A stretch of DNA of 64,000 nucleotides from Citrobacter amalonaticus (GTDB taxonomy: Bacteria > Pseudomonadota > Gammaproteobacteria > Enterobacterales > Enterobacteriaceae): contig NZ_CP014015.2 in the NCBI RefSeq assembly GCF_001559075.2, positions 4,588,001-4,652,000 on the forward strand. Direction: 5' to 3'. The notes beneath the pieces were generated by a model, which saw only the letters and a program-made list of their open reading frames with translations, searched no databases and had not been told where the DNA came from. Positions 48,918 through 62,992 of this stretch are shown in pieces. Position 1 is the stretch's first letter. Each line of letters begins with the position of its first letter. The position numbers were made by a program, and so were the translations under genes.

Positions 48918-49148
48918 TTAGGTTTTCTTATGCCACTTATCATCTTCACCTTTGGCATACTCTTTTTTCACTGCCGACCACGCCACCTTATGTGCGGTCT
49001 CTTCCCGACTGGCATCATCGCGGCGATCGGCTTTGTCCTTGTACTGCTCCCAGGCGCTATTGAACGCCTCTTTGTAGATCTCCTGGGCATGGGCGGGTAA
49101 GACGTGTTGTACGCTGTCTGGCAGATCTTTTTTTGCTTGATAAGGCAT
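48918..49148 (-). CDS. chaB: ChaB family protein
   Basis: 76 residues from the second of two adjacent ATGs, giving the E. coli length and good GGAG spacing. Small, highly charged alpha-helical protein (PUA-like ChaB fold), ending KGEDDKWHKK. Proposed as a regulator of the ChaA antiporter, without firm proof. Divergent from chaA across a 273-base gap that holds both promoters; I see no clear operator there. Confidence 0.95.
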   Translation of the reverse strand: MPYQAKKDLPDSVQHVLPAHAQEIYKEAFNSAWEQYKDKADRRDDASREETAHKVAWSAVKKEYAKGEDDKWHKKT

Positions 49149-49421
49149 CATTGACTCCGCTTTTTGGCTAAACCTTAAGTGTGGTCAACCCTGACCGCCT
49201 CTGCCACTACAATAAGGTTTATTCGTCCTACAGCCAGCATAAGCTTCTGTTATTTAAACACTATCTAAACAAGAGTTTCTCTTTCTGTCGTTTTAAAGGT
49301 GAAAGGCCGAAATGCCGTAAAATTTCGTAAAATATCACCGTAAAGCCTGCGTTTTCTGTTATTTTTTACACTCTTTATTACATTTATAACTAAAATCGAC
49401 CTGCAGAGATGGAGAGCATTC

Positions 49422-50522
49422 ATGACACATGCACATGAGGCGGTGAAAACCCGCCATAAGGAGACATCGCTTATTTTCCCGGTTGTGGCGCTGGTAGTGC
49501 TGTTCCTTTGGGGAGGCAGCCATTCACTACCAGCGGTAATCGGAATTAACCTTCTTGCCCTGATTGGTATCTTAAGCAGCGCCTTTAGCGTTGTTCGTCA
49601 CGCCGACGTACTGGCTCATCGCCTCGGCGAACCCTACGGCTCACTCATTCTGAGTCTGTCCGTGGTTATTCTTGAAGTCAGCCTGATCTCAGCGCTGATG
49701 GCGACCGGCGATGCGGCGCCTACGCTGATGCGCGACACGCTCTATTCCATCATCATGATTGTCACGGGTGGTCTGGTGGGCTTTTCGTTGTTACTGGGCG
49801 GGCGTAAGTTCGCCACTCAGTATATGAATCTGTTCGGTATTAAACAGTATCTTATTGCCCTGTTTCCGCTGGCGATTATCGTGCTGGTGTTTCCGATGGC
49901 GCTGCCCGGCGCGAATTTCACCACCGGCCAGGCGCTGTTGGTGGCCTTAATTTCTGCTGCGATGTACGGCGTATTCCTGCTCATCCAGACCAAGACGCAC
50001 CAGAGTCTGTTTGTTTATGAGCACGAAGATGACAGCGATGACGACGACCCCCACCACGGTAAGCCTTCTGCGCACAGCAATCTGTGGCATGCCGTCTGGT
50101 TGGTGATCCATCTGATTGCGGTGATTGCCGTCACCAAGATGAACGCAAACCCGCTGGAGACACTGCTGACCGAACTGAACGCCCCGGTCGCCTTTACCGG
50201 TTTCCTGGTCGCGCTGCTGATCCTTTCCCCGGAAGGGCTTGGGGCGCTGAAAGCAGTGCTGAATAACCAGGTACAGCGCGCAATGAATCTGTTCTTTGGT
50301 TCCGTGCTGGCCACTATCTCCCTGACGGTACCGGTGGTCACGCTGATTGCGTGGGCTACAGGGAATGACCTGGTGTTCGGCTTAGGCGCACCAGAAATGG
50401 TAGTGATGGTGGCGTCGCTGGTGCTGTGCCATATCTCGTTCTCAACGGGGCGCACTAACGTACTGAACGGTGCGGCGCATCTGGCGCTGTTTGCCGCCTA
50501 TCTGATGACCATCTTTGCCTGA
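49422..50522 (+). CDS. chaA: Sodium-potassium/proton antiporter ChaA
   Basis: 366 residues, CaCA-family antiporter with about eleven helices. The two alpha-repeat motifs are recognisable (GEPYGSLILSLSVVILEVSLI and ILSPEGLGALKAVLNNQVQRAMN), each with an essential acidic residue. An acidic/histidine loop EHEDDSDDDDPHHGK (about 207-221) matches the E. coli calcium-binding loop. Exports Na+, Ca2+ or K+ in exchange for protons at alkaline pH. Confidence 0.97.
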   Translation: MTHAHEAVKTRHKETSLIFPVVALVVLFLWGGSHSLPAVIGINLLALIGILSSAFSVVRHADVLAHRLGEPYGSLILSLSVVILEVSLISALMATGDAAPTLMRDTLYSIIMIVTGGLVGFSLLLGGRKFATQYMNLFGIKQYLIALFPLAIIVLVFPMALPGANFTTGQALLVALISAAMYGVFLLIQTKTHQSLFVYEHEDDSDDDDPHHGKPSAHSNLWHAVWLVIHLIAVIAVTKMNANPLETLLTELNAPVAFTGFLVALLILSPEGLGALKAVLNNQVQRAMNLFFGSVLATISLTVPVVTLIAWATGNDLVFGLGAPEMVVMVASLVLCHISFSTGRTNVLNGAAHLALFAAYLMTIFA

Positions 50523-50526
50523 TATA

Positions 50527-50590
50527 AAAAAGCCCGATGGCGCTAACACGCTTATCGGGCCTACATCTTGCCCGATGCAATATCGGGCAC
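50527..50590 (-). terminator. REP-type hairpins and kdsA operon terminator
   Basis: Two hairpins between convergent chaA and kdsA. The first after kdsA is TGCCCGAT/ATCGGGCA around GCAAT (50568-50587 region); the second is a REP-like palindrome (AGCCCGAT...ATCGGGC, 50531-50559) followed leftward by TTTTTT. The second is a good intrinsic terminator on the minus strand. Confidence 0.75.
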
Positions 50591-50602
50591 ACAATCTTTC
50601 AA

Positions 50603-51466
<864 letters not shown>

Positions 51467-51493
51467 TTAATGATGAGTAAGAATGTCGATAAA

Positions 51494-52303
51494 TTAATGC
51501 AGGACAATTTGCTTATGCGAGATGTTATTAATCTGCGCACGAATCATTTCGCTGATCGGGTCTTCCGGACACTGCTCAACGAAATAGCTTAAATCGGTCA
51601 GCGCGACATGTTCACATTCCAGTTGCGCGTAAATTAAGCCCCGGTCACGTATTTCATACGGATCTTCCGGGTTAAATTGCAGTAACGCCTCGCTCGCTCG
51701 CAGCGCCAGCTCCATCTGCTGTTCTTCCATTAAGGAAGATTTCAGCGTGTCCAGCAGCTTGCGAATCACTTCCGCGTTATCCGCTTCATCCAGGTCCTCG
51801 TTAAATAACTCAGCGACCGGGCTGATATTCCCCTTCAGCCACACTTCCAGCGTATGCTCATTCAACGTTTCGCCGTTAAACGGGTTGATGAGCCACATTT
51901 CGCCTTCCAGCGACTCAATACGCAAAATAAGCTGCGTCGGGAAGATCACCGGCACCAGCGGCAATGACAGCCGGTTGGCAATCCACAATAAGATTGCCCC
52001 CAGTGATACCGCACTGCCCTGGCGGTTCTTCAGTACCTGGTCAAGCCATAGCGCGTCGGACAGACGGTAAACGCCGCGGGTGTCAGTAAAACCCCACTCG
52101 CCGTAGAAAAGTGCCAGCAATTTTTCCAGTTGCTCATCCTGAGACAAAAGCTGGCTAATTTCTTCTTGCGCCTGGCTGACCAGACGTTCCAGCTCGTCAT
52201 AGACAGTTTGCGAAGGGAAATCCAGGCGGATCGATTCCGATGCCAGGATCATCCCGTCGCACAATGGCGCTTTATTAAATTCGAAATCAGCTAACGACCT
52301 CAT
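51494..52303 (-). CDS. sirB1: SirB1 family protein (transglutaminase-like/TPR)
   Basis: 269 residues. N-terminal half matches the SirB1 transglutaminase-like domain (ARGVYRLSDALWLDQVLKNRQGSAVSLGAI), and the C-terminal third is TPR-like helical. E. coli/Salmonella SirB1 was named from an invasion-regulator screen; biochemical role unknown. Three bases separate it from sirB2 upstream. Confidence 0.93.
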   Translation of the reverse strand: MRSLADFEFNKAPLCDGMILASESIRLDFPSQTVYDELERLVSQAQEEISQLLSQDEQLEKLLALFYGEWGFTDTRGVYRLSDALWLDQVLKNRQGSAVSLGAILLWIANRLSLPLVPVIFPTQLILRIESLEGEMWLINPFNGETLNEHTLEVWLKGNISPVAELFNEDLDEADNAEVIRKLLDTLKSSLMEEQQMELALRASEALLQFNPEDPYEIRDRGLIYAQLECEHVALTDLSYFVEQCPEDPISEMIRAQINNISHKQIVLH

Positions 52304-52306
52304 GAC

Positions 52307-52699
52307 TTACCCCAGTAACGGTATTTTTGTGGTGGCGAGTTTAATGATGATGTACAGCACCACCAGCGCCAGCGGGAACGCGATTAATCGCGCCTGCCGA
52401 CTGCGCGCCCGACGGTAATCGAGCGCAATAAAACCCAAAACGATGTAAATGATAACTCCAAACAGCTTCTCAGTCAGCCATGTCCCCTGTTCTGTGAATG
52501 GCAGGATGTGCGTTTTAGCGATCAACCCCACACCACTGAGCAACAAAACGGTGTCAACCATCGGTGGGACAACGCGCGTCCAGCGCGCGTGAGCCCGCGC
52601 AGAGTGACATTCACGCCACCCATAACGCAACACAAACAGACTAACGGAAAGCGCAATGCTGATAAGGTGAACCCCAAGCAGGAGCGTAATGCTGTTCAT
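52307..52699 (-). CDS. sirB2: SirB family membrane protein
   Basis: 130 residues with four hydrophobic helices (about 4-24, 43-60, 72-94, 105-124), the SirB family pattern. Function unknown. Its start overlaps the prmC stop by four bases, implying coupled translation. Confidence 0.94.
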   Translation of the reverse strand: MNSITLLLGVHLISIALSVSLFVLRYGWRECHSARAHARWTRVVPPMVDTVLLLSGVGLIAKTHILPFTEQGTWLTEKLFGVIIYIVLGFIALDYRRARSRQARLIAFPLALVVLYIIIKLATTKIPLLG

Positions 52700-53529
52700 A
52701 CGGGCTTACGTCCGAGCGTAAGGCGTTCGTTGTCGCTATAATCGCGACAGGTTTCTACCGCCTGGTAGCCCGCGCGAATAAAGGCGTCTCGCACCGCGGC
52801 ACCCTGCTGCCAGCCATGCTCGATCAGCAGAAAACCGCCCGCTTCCAGCCGCGTGCGAGATTGCTCGATGATGTGCACAATGTCGGCCATTCCGCAGTCA
52901 CCGGCGACCAGGGCACTCAGCGGTTCGAAGCGAACATCGCCCTGCGCCAGATGCGGATCCTGCTCGTCAATGTAGGGCGGATTGCTGACAATCATCGCAA
53001 ACTGCTGCCCCGACAAGGCGCTAAACCAGTCGCTTTGCAGAATGTGGACGTTATTGATCGCCAGATGGGCCGCATTACGCTGCGCCAGCGCAACGGCATC
53101 CGGCATCCTGTCAACCGCCGTGACCTCGCAGTCAGGACGCTCAGACGCCAGCGCCAGCGCAATCGCGCCGGTGCCGGTACCAAGATCGAGAATGCGGCAC
53201 GGACTTGATGGCAGTCGCGCCAGCGCCTGCTCCACCAGACATTCGGTATCCGGACGCGGGATCAACGTGGCCGGTGAAACAAACAGCGGCAACGACCAGA
53301 ATTCCCGCACGCCGGTTAAGTGCGCGATCGGTTCACCCCGCTGACGGCGAGACAGCAGCGTCGCCAGCTGTGCCTGCTGGGCGTCGGTCAACGGCGTTTC
53401 GCCAAACGCCAGTATCCAGGTGCGCCCTTTTCCGGTCACGAATTCGAGTAAGATCTCGGCATCGCGACGTGGGCTTTCACTCTCCTGTAGCTGGCTTATC
53501 GCCTCACGTAACCAGTGCTGAAAATCCAT
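52696..53529 (-). CDS. prmC: Release factor glutamine methyltransferase
   Basis: 277 residues. PrmC uses SAM to methylate the glutamine of the GGQ motif in release factors RF1 and RF2, which speeds peptide release. N-terminal helical RF-binding domain; SAM motif ILDLGTGTGAIALALA near residues 113-128 and catalytic NPPY in VSNPPYIDEQ near residue 183. Start overlaps the prfA stop by one base, so the modifier is coupled to its substrate gene. Confidence 0.98.
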   Translation of the reverse strand: MDFQHWLREAISQLQESESPRRDAEILLEFVTGKGRTWILAFGETPLTDAQQAQLATLLSRRQRGEPIAHLTGVREFWSLPLFVSPATLIPRPDTECLVEQALARLPSSPCRILDLGTGTGAIALALASERPDCEVTAVDRMPDAVALAQRNAAHLAINNVHILQSDWFSALSGQQFAMIVSNPPYIDEQDPHLAQGDVRFEPLSALVAGDCGMADIVHIIEQSRTRLEAGGFLLIEHGWQQGAAVRDAFIRAGYQAVETCRDYSDNERLTLGRKPV

Positions 53530-54611
53530 TATTCCTGCTCGGACAGCGCCGCCAGTTGGTCAGCCTGGTATTCCTGCACGATCGGCTCAATCAGCATATC
53601 CAGTTTGCCTTCCATTGCTTCATCCAGACGGTAGAGCGTCAGGTTGATGCGGTGATCGGTCACACGCCCCTGCGGGAAGTTGTAGGTCCGGTTGCGGTCG
53701 CTGCGGTCGCCGCTGCCCAGCAGGTTACGACGGGTTGACGCTTCGGCCTGCTGGCGTTTCGCCACTTCTGCCGCGCGAATACGCGCGCCGAGCACCGAGA
53801 GCGCTTTGGCTTTGTTCTTGTGCTGCGAACGTTCATCCTGACACTCCACCACAATGCCGGTCGGCAGGTGGGTAATACGGATGGCGGAGTCGGTGGTGTT
53901 AACGTGCTGACCACCCGCCCCGGAGGAACGGAAAGTATCAATACGCAGATCGGCCGGGTTGATATCCGGCAGTTCGGCTTCCGGCAGCTCCGGCATCACC
54001 GCCACGGTGCAGGCAGAGGTGTGGATACGCCCCTGTGATTCCGTTGCCGGTACGCGCTGCACGCGATGCCCGCCGGACTCAAACTTCAGTCGACCATAGA
54101 CGCCGTCGCCACTGATCTTGGCGATAATCTCTTTATAGCCGCCGTGCTCGCCTTCGCTGGCGCTCATGATCTCCACGCGCCAGCGACGCGTTTCGGCATA
54201 GCGGCTGTACATGCGGAACAGATCGCCGGCAAACAAGGCCGCTTCATCACCGCCGGTCCCGGCGCGAACTTCCAGAAACGCATTGCGTTCATCATCCGGA
54301 TCTTTCGGCAGCAGCAATACCTGTAGCTGCTGTTCCAGTTGTTCACTCTTGTCTTTCGCTTCGCGCAGTTCTTCCTGCGCCATTTCACGCATTTCAGGAT
54401 CGTCGAGCATCATTTGTGCTGTTTCGATATCGTCCTGAATCTGTTGCCAGTCCGTAAAACAGCGAGAAACATCGCTTAGCTGTGCATACTCGCGCGACAG
54501 TGCGCGAAAACGTTCCTGGTCTGCGATGGTTCCCGCATCACCCAGCAGCGCCTGAACTTCTTCATGGCGTTCATGCAGGGCTTCCAGTTTGGCAACGATA
54601 GAAGGCTTCAT
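53529..54611 (-). CDS. prfA: Peptide chain release factor 1
   Basis: 360 residues, full length. RF1 reads UAA and UAG stop codons. The codon-recognition tripeptide PAT is in RVPATESQG (about residue 186-188 region) and the catalytic GGQ is in [15 protein letters not shown] near residues 233-235. Lies 37 bases after hemA in the same transcript, as in E. coli. Confidence 0.99.
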   Translation of the reverse strand: MKPSIVAKLEALHERHEEVQALLGDAGTIADQERFRALSREYAQLSDVSRCFTDWQQIQDDIETAQMMLDDPEMREMAQEELREAKDKSEQLEQQLQVLLLPKDPDDERNAFLEVRAGTGGDEAALFAGDLFRMYSRYAETRRWRVEIMSASEGEHGGYKEIIAKISGDGVYGRLKFESGGHRVQRVPATESQGRIHTSACTVAVMPELPEAELPDINPADLRIDTFRSSGAGGQHVNTTDSAIRITHLPTGIVVECQDERSQHKNKAKALSVLGARIRAAEVAKRQQAEASTRRNLLGSGDRSDRNRTYNFPQGRVTDHRINLTLYRLDEAMEGKLDMLIEPIVQEYQADQLAALSEQE

Positions 54612-54648
54612 AGGCGTAAATGCACCTTGTAAAAAGAAGGATGTGTTG

Positions 54649-55905
54649 CTACTCCAGCCCGAGGCTGTCGCGCAAGATATTCAGGCGTTCGTCATCCCCG
54701 TCACGGGCAGCCTGCTGAAGAGATTTGGTTGGCGCATGGATCAGGCGGTTGGTCAGTTTCCATGCCAGATCCTGCATAATGGCCTGCGCGTCGCCGCCCT
54801 GCTCCAGAGCAGCAAGCGCTTTTGCGGTCAGTTCATCCCGTACGTGCTCAGACTGACTCCGGTATTCACGAATGGTTTCACTGGCGCCCTGAGCGCGCAG
54901 CCAGGCCATAAACTCGCTGGTTTCCTGCGCGACAATCGTTTCGGCTTCCACTGCCGCGGCTTTGCGCTGCGCCAGGTTGTGCGAAATGATGCTTTGCAGA
55001 TCGTCAACGCTATAGAGATAGGCGTTAGCCAGTTTGCCGACTTCCGGTTCGACATCGCGCGGAACGGCGATATCCACCAGCAGCATCGGCTGATTGCGGC
55101 GACTTTTCAGCGCGCGCTCCACCATCCCTTTGCCAATGATAGGCAGCGGGCTGGCGGTTGAACTGATGATAATGTCAGCTTCCCGCAGACGTTCGTCGAT
55201 GTCGCTGAGTGCGATCACTTCGGCGCCCACTTCATCGGCCAGAACCTGCGCCCGCTCGCGGGTGCGGTTGGCGATGATCATCTTCTGCACTTTGTGTTCG
55301 CGCAGATGGCGCGCCACCAGCTCGATGGTTTCGCCTGCGCCGACCAGCAGCACGGTGACTGTGGAAAGCGATTCAAAGATTTGGCGCGCCAGCGTACAGG
55401 CGGCAAACGCAACGGACACGGCGCTGGCGCCGATATCGGTTTCGGTACGGACCCGTTTGGCGACGGAGAAAGATTTCTGGAACATACGTTCCAGCGCGCT
55501 GGCGTTCAGGTGACCTTTTTGCGAATCCGCAAAGGCTTTTTTCACCTGACCGAGGATCTGTGGTTCACCGAGTACCAGTGAATCCAGACCGCTGGCGACA
55601 CGCATCAGATGGCTGACCGCATCGTTATCCTGATGCCAGTAGAGACTGCTGCGCAGCTCCTCTTCATTAAGATTGTGGTAATCACATAACCAACGAATCA
55701 GCGCTTCCTGCAGGTTGTCCTGCTCTTCCACGCTAAGATACAGCTCCGTGCGGTTACACGTCGACAAAACCACGCCGCCCTGCACCATTGGCTGCGCAAG
55801 CAGGCTTTCCAGCGCCTGATCGAGCGTATCCGGCGAAAACGTTACGCGTTCTCGCAGCGATACAGGTGCCGTCTTATGGTTAATGCCGAGCGCTAAAAGG
55901 GTCAT
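54649..55905 (-). CDS. hemA: Glutamyl-tRNA reductase
   Basis: 418 residues. First committed enzyme of C5-pathway tetrapyrrole synthesis: reduces glutamyl-tRNA to glutamate-1-semialdehyde with NADPH. The thioester-forming Cys50 is in [16 protein letters not shown]-binding Rossmann motif [17 protein letters not shown] follows near 185-200, and a C-terminal helical dimerisation domain ends the protein. The LG(I)NHKTAPV N-terminus is the region where heme-dependent proteolysis acts in Salmonella. Divergent from lolB. Confidence 0.98.
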   Translation of the reverse strand: MTLLALGINHKTAPVSLRERVTFSPDTLDQALESLLAQPMVQGGVVLSTCNRTELYLSVEEQDNLQEALIRWLCDYHNLNEEELRSSLYWHQDNDAVSHLMRVASGLDSLVLGEPQILGQVKKAFADSQKGHLNASALERMFQKSFSVAKRVRTETDIGASAVSVAFAACTLARQIFESLSTVTVLLVGAGETIELVARHLREHKVQKMIIANRTRERAQVLADEVGAEVIALSDIDERLREADIIISSTASPLPIIGKGMVERALKSRRNQPMLLVDIAVPRDVEPEVGKLANAYLYSVDDLQSIISHNLAQRKAAAVEAETIVAQETSEFMAWLRAQGASETIREYRSQSEHVRDELTAKALAALEQGGDAQAIMQDLAWKLTNRLIHAPTKSLQQAARDGDDERLNILRDSLGLE

Positions 55906-56037
55906 GTCTGCGGGAGTAGTACCAGCGTTGATATGGTTAGTCTGCTCGCATCATACAGGATGCGCGGAATCAATAAAAGAGAGCGCCCCCTTTTGGAGTA
56001 ATCGCTGACCGCTTAAATTAAGATAACGTGAACGTAG

Positions 56038-57578
<1,541 letters not shown>

Positions 57579-57718
57579 ATCATTGACGTTTCAGTACGTT
57601 GGCGAGATGACGAATTGCCAGGCGCATACACCCGTATGTGACTGGTGTGAGGCCTTGAAGCCAGCGCGCATAAAACATGAATGATGACGGGTAAGCCGGG
57701 CAAGCTGAGTTTCGGTGA

Positions 57719-58792
<1,074 letters not shown>

Positions 58793-58809
58793 TCGAACCC
58801 GGCTCAAAG

Positions 58810-58831
58810 ACCCGCTGCGGCGGGTTTTTTT
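58810..58831 (+). terminator. prs terminator
   Basis: ACCCGC/GCGGGT stem with loop TGCG, followed by seven T. Confidence 0.9.
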
Positions 58832-58929
58832 ATCTGTAACCTTTATTTGTATGACTTATGCCTCCTTCACCTGCCAACCCGCCATTTCATTGAGTTGACA
58901 GATGATGCGCTCATGGATGAAACATTATT

Positions 58930-60609
58930 GTGAACAGAATTTTTTCCTCACATGTGATGCCTTTCCGCGCCCTCATCGACGCTTGCTGGAAGGAAAAATA
59001 TACCGCCTCACGGTTTACCCGTGATGTGATTGCCGGGATCACCGTCGGGATTATTGCTATCCCGCTGGCGATGGCGCTGGCTATCGGGAGCGGTGTCGCG
59101 CCGCAGTACGGACTTTATACCTCCGCTGTGGCCGGGATTGTTATTGCCTTAACCGGGGGCTCGCGTTTTAGCGTTTCAGGCCCGACCGCCGCGTTTGTGG
59201 TGATCCTCTATCCCGTTTCGCAACAATTTGGGCTGGCAGGCCTGCTTGTCGCGACGCTGATGTCCGGGGTCTTCCTGATCCTCTTTGGCCTGGCCCGCTT
59301 TGGCCGCCTGATTGAGTACATCCCGGTCTCGGTTACCTTAGGTTTTACCTCAGGGATTGGTATCACCATTGGTACCATGCAAATCAAAGATTTCCTCGGT
59401 CTGCAGATGGCCCACGTCCCGGAACACTATCTGCAAAAAGTCGGCGCGCTCTTCATGGCTCTGCCGACCATTAACCTGGGCGATGCCGCCATCGGGGTGG
59501 TCACGCTGGGTACGCTGATGATGTGGCCGCGTCTGGGCATTCGCCTGCCAGGTCACCTGCCCGCCCTGCTCGCCGGCTGTGCCGTCATGGGGATCATCAA
59601 CCTGCTGGGCGGCCACGTTGCCACCATTGGTTCTCAGTTCCACTATATTCTCGCCGACGGCTCACAGGGCAACGGGATCCCGCAACTGCTGCCGCAACTG
59701 GTGCTGCCGTGGAATCTACCGGATTCTGACTTCACATTGAGCTGGGATTCCCTGCGCGCCCTGCTTCCGGCGGCATTCTCAATGGCCATGCTGGGGGCGA
59801 TCGAGTCCCTGCTCTGCGCCGTGGTGCTCGACGGGATGACCGGCACGAAACACAAAGCCAACAGCGAACTGATTGGCCAGGGACTCGGTAATATTGTCGC
59901 CCCCTTCTTTGGTGGGATTACCGCAACGGCGGCAATTGCCCGTTCGGCAGCAAACGTCCGCGCTGGCGCAACGTCCCCCATTTCCGCGGTGATCCACGCG
60001 CTGCTGGTGATCATGGCGCTGCTGGCGCTGGCGCCGTTGCTTTCATGGCTGCCGTTGTCGGCGATGGCGGCCCTGCTGCTGATGGTGGCCTGGAACATGA
60101 GCGAAGCGCACAAAGTTGTGGATTTGCTGCGTCATGCGCCCAAAGACGACATCATTGTGATGATGATGTGTATGTCGCTGACGGTGCTGTTTGACATGGT
60201 CATTGCCATCAGCGTCGGGATTGTGCTGGCCTCGTTACTGTTTATGCGCCGTATCGCGCGCATGACGCGACTGGCAGCGGTGAACGTCGAAGTACCCGAA
60301 GATGTGCTGGTGCTGCGCGTGATCGGCCCGCTGTTCTTTGCGGCCGCGGAAGGATTGTTTACCGATCTGGAGTCGCGCATCGAAGGCAAGCGCATTGTCG
60401 TACTGAAATGGGACGCGGTACCGGTGCTGGACGCTGGCGGTCTCGATGCCTTCCAGCGCTTTGTGAAAAGATTGCCAGAAGGCTGCGAGCTGCGCGTAAG
60501 TAACCTCGAGTTCCAGCCGCTGCGCACGATGGCGCGCGCTGGTATTAAACCGATTCCGGGTCGTCTGGCCTTCTTCCCGAACCGCGACGCGGCGCTGGCT
60601 GATTTATAA
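58930..60609 (+). CDS. dauA: C4-dicarboxylate transporter DauA (SulP family)
   Basis: 559 residues, GTG start. SulP/SLC26 membrane domain with fourteen helices (about 28-430), including the conserved [15 protein letters not shown] and [23 protein letters not shown] segments, followed by a cytoplasmic STAS domain (about 440-550) with [18 protein letters not shown]. In E. coli DauA (YchM) takes up succinate at acidic pH. No good ribosome site is visible before the GTG, so the start relies on E. coli length agreement. Confidence 0.97.
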   Translation: MNRIFSSHVMPFRALIDACWKEKYTASRFTRDVIAGITVGIIAIPLAMALAIGSGVAPQYGLYTSAVAGIVIALTGGSRFSVSGPTAAFVVILYPVSQQFGLAGLLVATLMSGVFLILFGLARFGRLIEYIPVSVTLGFTSGIGITIGTMQIKDFLGLQMAHVPEHYLQKVGALFMALPTINLGDAAIGVVTLGTLMMWPRLGIRLPGHLPALLAGCAVMGIINLLGGHVATIGSQFHYILADGSQGNGIPQLLPQLVLPWNLPDSDFTLSWDSLRALLPAAFSMAMLGAIESLLCAVVLDGMTGTKHKANSELIGQGLGNIVAPFFGGITATAAIARSAANVRAGATSPISAVIHALLVIMALLALAPLLSWLPLSAMAALLLMVAWNMSEAHKVVDLLRHAPKDDIIVMMMCMSLTVLFDMVIAISVGIVLASLLFMRRIARMTRLAAVNVEVPEDVLVLRVIGPLFFAAAEGLFTDLESRIEGKRIVVLKWDAVPVLDAGGLDAFQRFVKRLPEGCELRVSNLEFQPLRTMARAGIKPIPGRLAFFPNRDAALADL

Positions 60610-60732
60610 TCTTTTTGCGATTACCGGTCTGTTCCTGTACAGGCCGGTAACATTTTCCGCTCTGCCCCCTGTTTTTCCCCTCCCGTGTTGTTATTATCTG
60701 CTTTCTGTTCCTGCGAATAAGAGTGACAACTC

Positions 60733-61248
60733 GTGATTTCATTTACGCTACGTGAAATGACCGGAGAAGATATTCCGGCGGTTCAGTTATTTCTGATTCA
60801 ACATCTGAACGAGTTCTTTGCGGCGGACAGGCCAGTCCCTGATGCCGGACAGGATGTTTTTAACCTGCAACAGCAGTATATTCAACAGCAGCGGAATGTA
60901 TTGCTGTGTGCCTGGAGCGAAAAGCATGAACTCATTGCTACCCTGGCCGTCTGCCAATATGACGACCGCATTACCGAACTTCGCGGACGCTATATTTTGA
61001 CAGAAACGGCAGAAATTTGTCGCTGCTATGTGGACAAACGTTATCGCAGAAAAGGTATTGGGGGTCAGTTACTCGCTTTTGCTGAAACATTCTGCGAGCA
61101 ACAGCAGTACAACTTATTATACTTACATACCCACCATTTTTTACCGGGAGGTTATTCATTCTGGCGACGTAATCATTTTCAGGTTGTAATGGATATGCAC
61201 GATGACTGGCAATTAGTGCATATGGAGAGATCACATAAATTAGCATGA
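60733..61248 (+). CDS. GNAT-family N-acetyltransferase
   Basis: 171 residues, GTG start. The GNAT acetyl-CoA-binding motif A reads CRCYVDKRYRRKGIGGQLL near residues 97-115, and the C-terminal beta strands (NLLYLHTHHFLPGGYSFW) are typical. Substrate unknown. It lies between dauA and a cobalamin-regulated transporter; E. coli has ychH/pth beyond dauA instead, so this gene and the transporter form an insertion relative to E. coli. Confidence 0.85.
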   Translation: MISFTLREMTGEDIPAVQLFLIQHLNEFFAADRPVPDAGQDVFNLQQQYIQQQRNVLLCAWSEKHELIATLAVCQYDDRITELRGRYILTETAEICRCYVDKRYRRKGIGGQLLAFAETFCEQQQYNLLYLHTHHFLPGGYSFWRRNHFQVVMDMHDDWQLVHMERSHKLA

Positions 61249-61261
61249 ATAAGAATATTAC

Positions 61262-61275
61262 TTGATCAACGTCAA
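61262..61275. promoter_or_regulatory. FNR-like site upstream of the cobalamin riboswitch
   Basis: TTGATCAACGTCAA matches the FNR consensus at 9 of 10 positions. It lies about 180 bases before the riboswitch core. No certain promoter could be placed at the right distance, so this is a weak call. Confidence 0.35.
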
Positions 61276-61441
61276 TCAATTCTCATTTAGCTTTTCACTA
61301 TGACGTTTCGTTATCCAGAATTTTATTACCAGATAAAACATAACTCATTGATATTTAATAAATAGACATTATTTATCTCAAACAAACCCTTCTTTCCCCT
61401 TGCGATTGATCTTGTTAACAAATGCCGATACAGTCTTTTCC

Positions 61442-61640
61442 GACAGCATTTCATTACACCAACATTGTAATGAATAGGAACATGGTGCGGATTATTACAA
61501 TCCCATGCCATGACTGCCCCCGCAACTGTAGGCGGATGCAGAATATCCTCGTGCAGCATATTTTGTTGCAGGTCACTGTAAAGCGAATCTTTATGGGAAG
61601 GCCGATATTCTGATTACCGTGAGTCAGGAGACCTGCTGTC
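61442..61640 (+). promoter_or_regulatory. Cobalamin riboswitch
   Basis: The conserved core elements occur in order: GGAACATGGTGCGG (61478-61491 region), AATCCCATGCCATGACTG, CCCCCGCAACTGTAGGCGG, GTCACTG (61572-61578), GGGAAGGCCGAT (61595-61606), and the B12 box GAGTCAGGAGACCTGC (61621-61636). The closing P1 helix is formed by GACAGCA (61442-61448) with TGCTGTC (61634-61640). About 230 bases of leader lie between it and the binding-protein start; the expression platform there is not obvious to me. Confidence 0.9.
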
Positions 61641-61874
61641 AAATTTATGCCCCATTGAGTGGACGGGATGGTCCATGTGATGATTTATTTGATATAAGCC
61701 ACCGTGAAAGAGTGAATCAGATTTCTGACTGAACTGCTGACTTTCTTTATTTTCATAACGTCATGCGTAAATTTCACGATGTCCTGTCATCTATCGTCAT
61801 GAACTCTCCCGATATATGGAACGATATAATCCATGACCAGACGTTCAGATTCTGGCATGAACGGGATGATAATA

Positions 61875-62927
61875 ATGCACGCTAATGTTACCTCTGTACC
61901 TTATAAAAAAATGCTTCTGGTTGTTGCTGGTACCGCGCTGTTTCTCACCTCAGGTCTTTCTCATGCAGCCAAAACGGAATATCCATTGACGATAAAAAAC
62001 TGTGGTCGGGATATCACGTTTAACGCAGCGCCAAAACGTGTGGCCACCGTAGGACAAAACAGCACTGAGATCCTGTATGCGCTGGGCCTGGCCGATCGAG
62101 TGGTAGGCACATCGCTGTGGTTCGGGCCTGTTCCCGACGCGTATAAGGCGGCAAATGACAAGATTGCAGTTATTGCCCAGAACATCCCCAGCTTCGAAGG
62201 CATCATTGCCAAAAAACCAGATCTGGTCGCCAGCCAGTTCGAATGGCAGATCGGTCCTGCGGGCACGGTGGCCTCTTATGAACAGTTCAGCGAACTGAAG
62301 GTCCCGGTCTATACCGCACCGGCAGACTGCGCGAAAGATAACGAAGATGGCGGTGACGGCGTGCGCAAAGGCATGTTTGATATCGCAATGGTCTATCAGG
62401 AAGTGGCCGACTTAGCGACGATCTTCGACGTTCAGGATAAGGGCAACGAACTGATTGCCAGCCTCAAAGCACGTGAAACGGCAGCGAAAAACAAAATCGC
62501 CGGGATGGACAACAACGTCTCCGCCGTTTTCTGGTTCTCCAGCGCCGACCTGCAACTGGATCCCTACGTCGCCGGGAAATTAGGACCTGCCGCCTGGATT
62601 GCGCAGACCCTGGGTATCAAAAACGTCATTGATTCCGCCGAAGAATGGCCAACGGTCGGTTGGGAAACCATCGCCAAAGCCCAGCCGACAGTGATTGTGC
62701 TGGGGGAAATGAGTCGCCGGCGTTTCCCGGCCGATGACTGGCAGGTGAAAATGGAATATTTGAAATCCGACCCGGTCACCCAACTGATCCCCGCCGTTAA
62801 AGCCGATCATTTACCGGTGATTGATGTACAGACTATGAATGCCGGAATCAGAACGATCGACGGTGTTGAGAAACTGGCTGACGCCCTGGTTGAGTACGGT
62901 TTAGCGCATCCTCAGGCCGCGCATTAA
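61875..62927 (+). CDS. ABC transporter periplasmic binding protein, probable corrinoid or metal-chelate substrate
   Basis: 350 residues from ATG 61875, which has GGGAT upstream and gives a clean signal peptide ending LSHA; earlier in-frame ATGs at 61833, 61857 and 61866 only lengthen the N-terminus. The mature part is a FecB/BtuF-type class III binding protein: ATVGQNSTEILYALGLADRVVGTS and KPDLVASQFEWQ are the usual lobe-1 blocks. A cobalamin riboswitch controls it and a FecCD permease follows, so a corrinoid, cobinamide or cobalt-chelate substrate is the best inference, but iron-chelates cannot be excluded from sequence. Confidence 0.85.
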   Translation: MHANVTSVPYKKMLLVVAGTALFLTSGLSHAAKTEYPLTIKNCGRDITFNAAPKRVATVGQNSTEILYALGLADRVVGTSLWFGPVPDAYKAANDKIAVIAQNIPSFEGIIAKKPDLVASQFEWQIGPAGTVASYEQFSELKVPVYTAPADCAKDNEDGGDGVRKGMFDIAMVYQEVADLATIFDVQDKGNELIASLKARETAAKNKIAGMDNNVSAVFWFSSADLQLDPYVAGKLGPAAWIAQTLGIKNVIDSAEEWPTVGWETIAKAQPTVIVLGEMSRRRFPADDWQVKMEYLKSDPVTQLIPAVKADHLPVIDVQTMNAGIRTIDGVEKLADALVEYGLAHPQAAH

Positions 62928-62992
62928 TCCTCGTTTCGCGCCAGATCCCGACGGGTCCGGCGCGTTTTATGCACTCCGAAACGCAGGTCACT

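Noticed and set aside
61863..61876. AT-rich GATGATAATAATG before the binding-protein start, considered as a Fur box
   Set aside because: Only one half-site resembles TGATAAT; there is no inverted second half, and the riboswitch already explains regulation.
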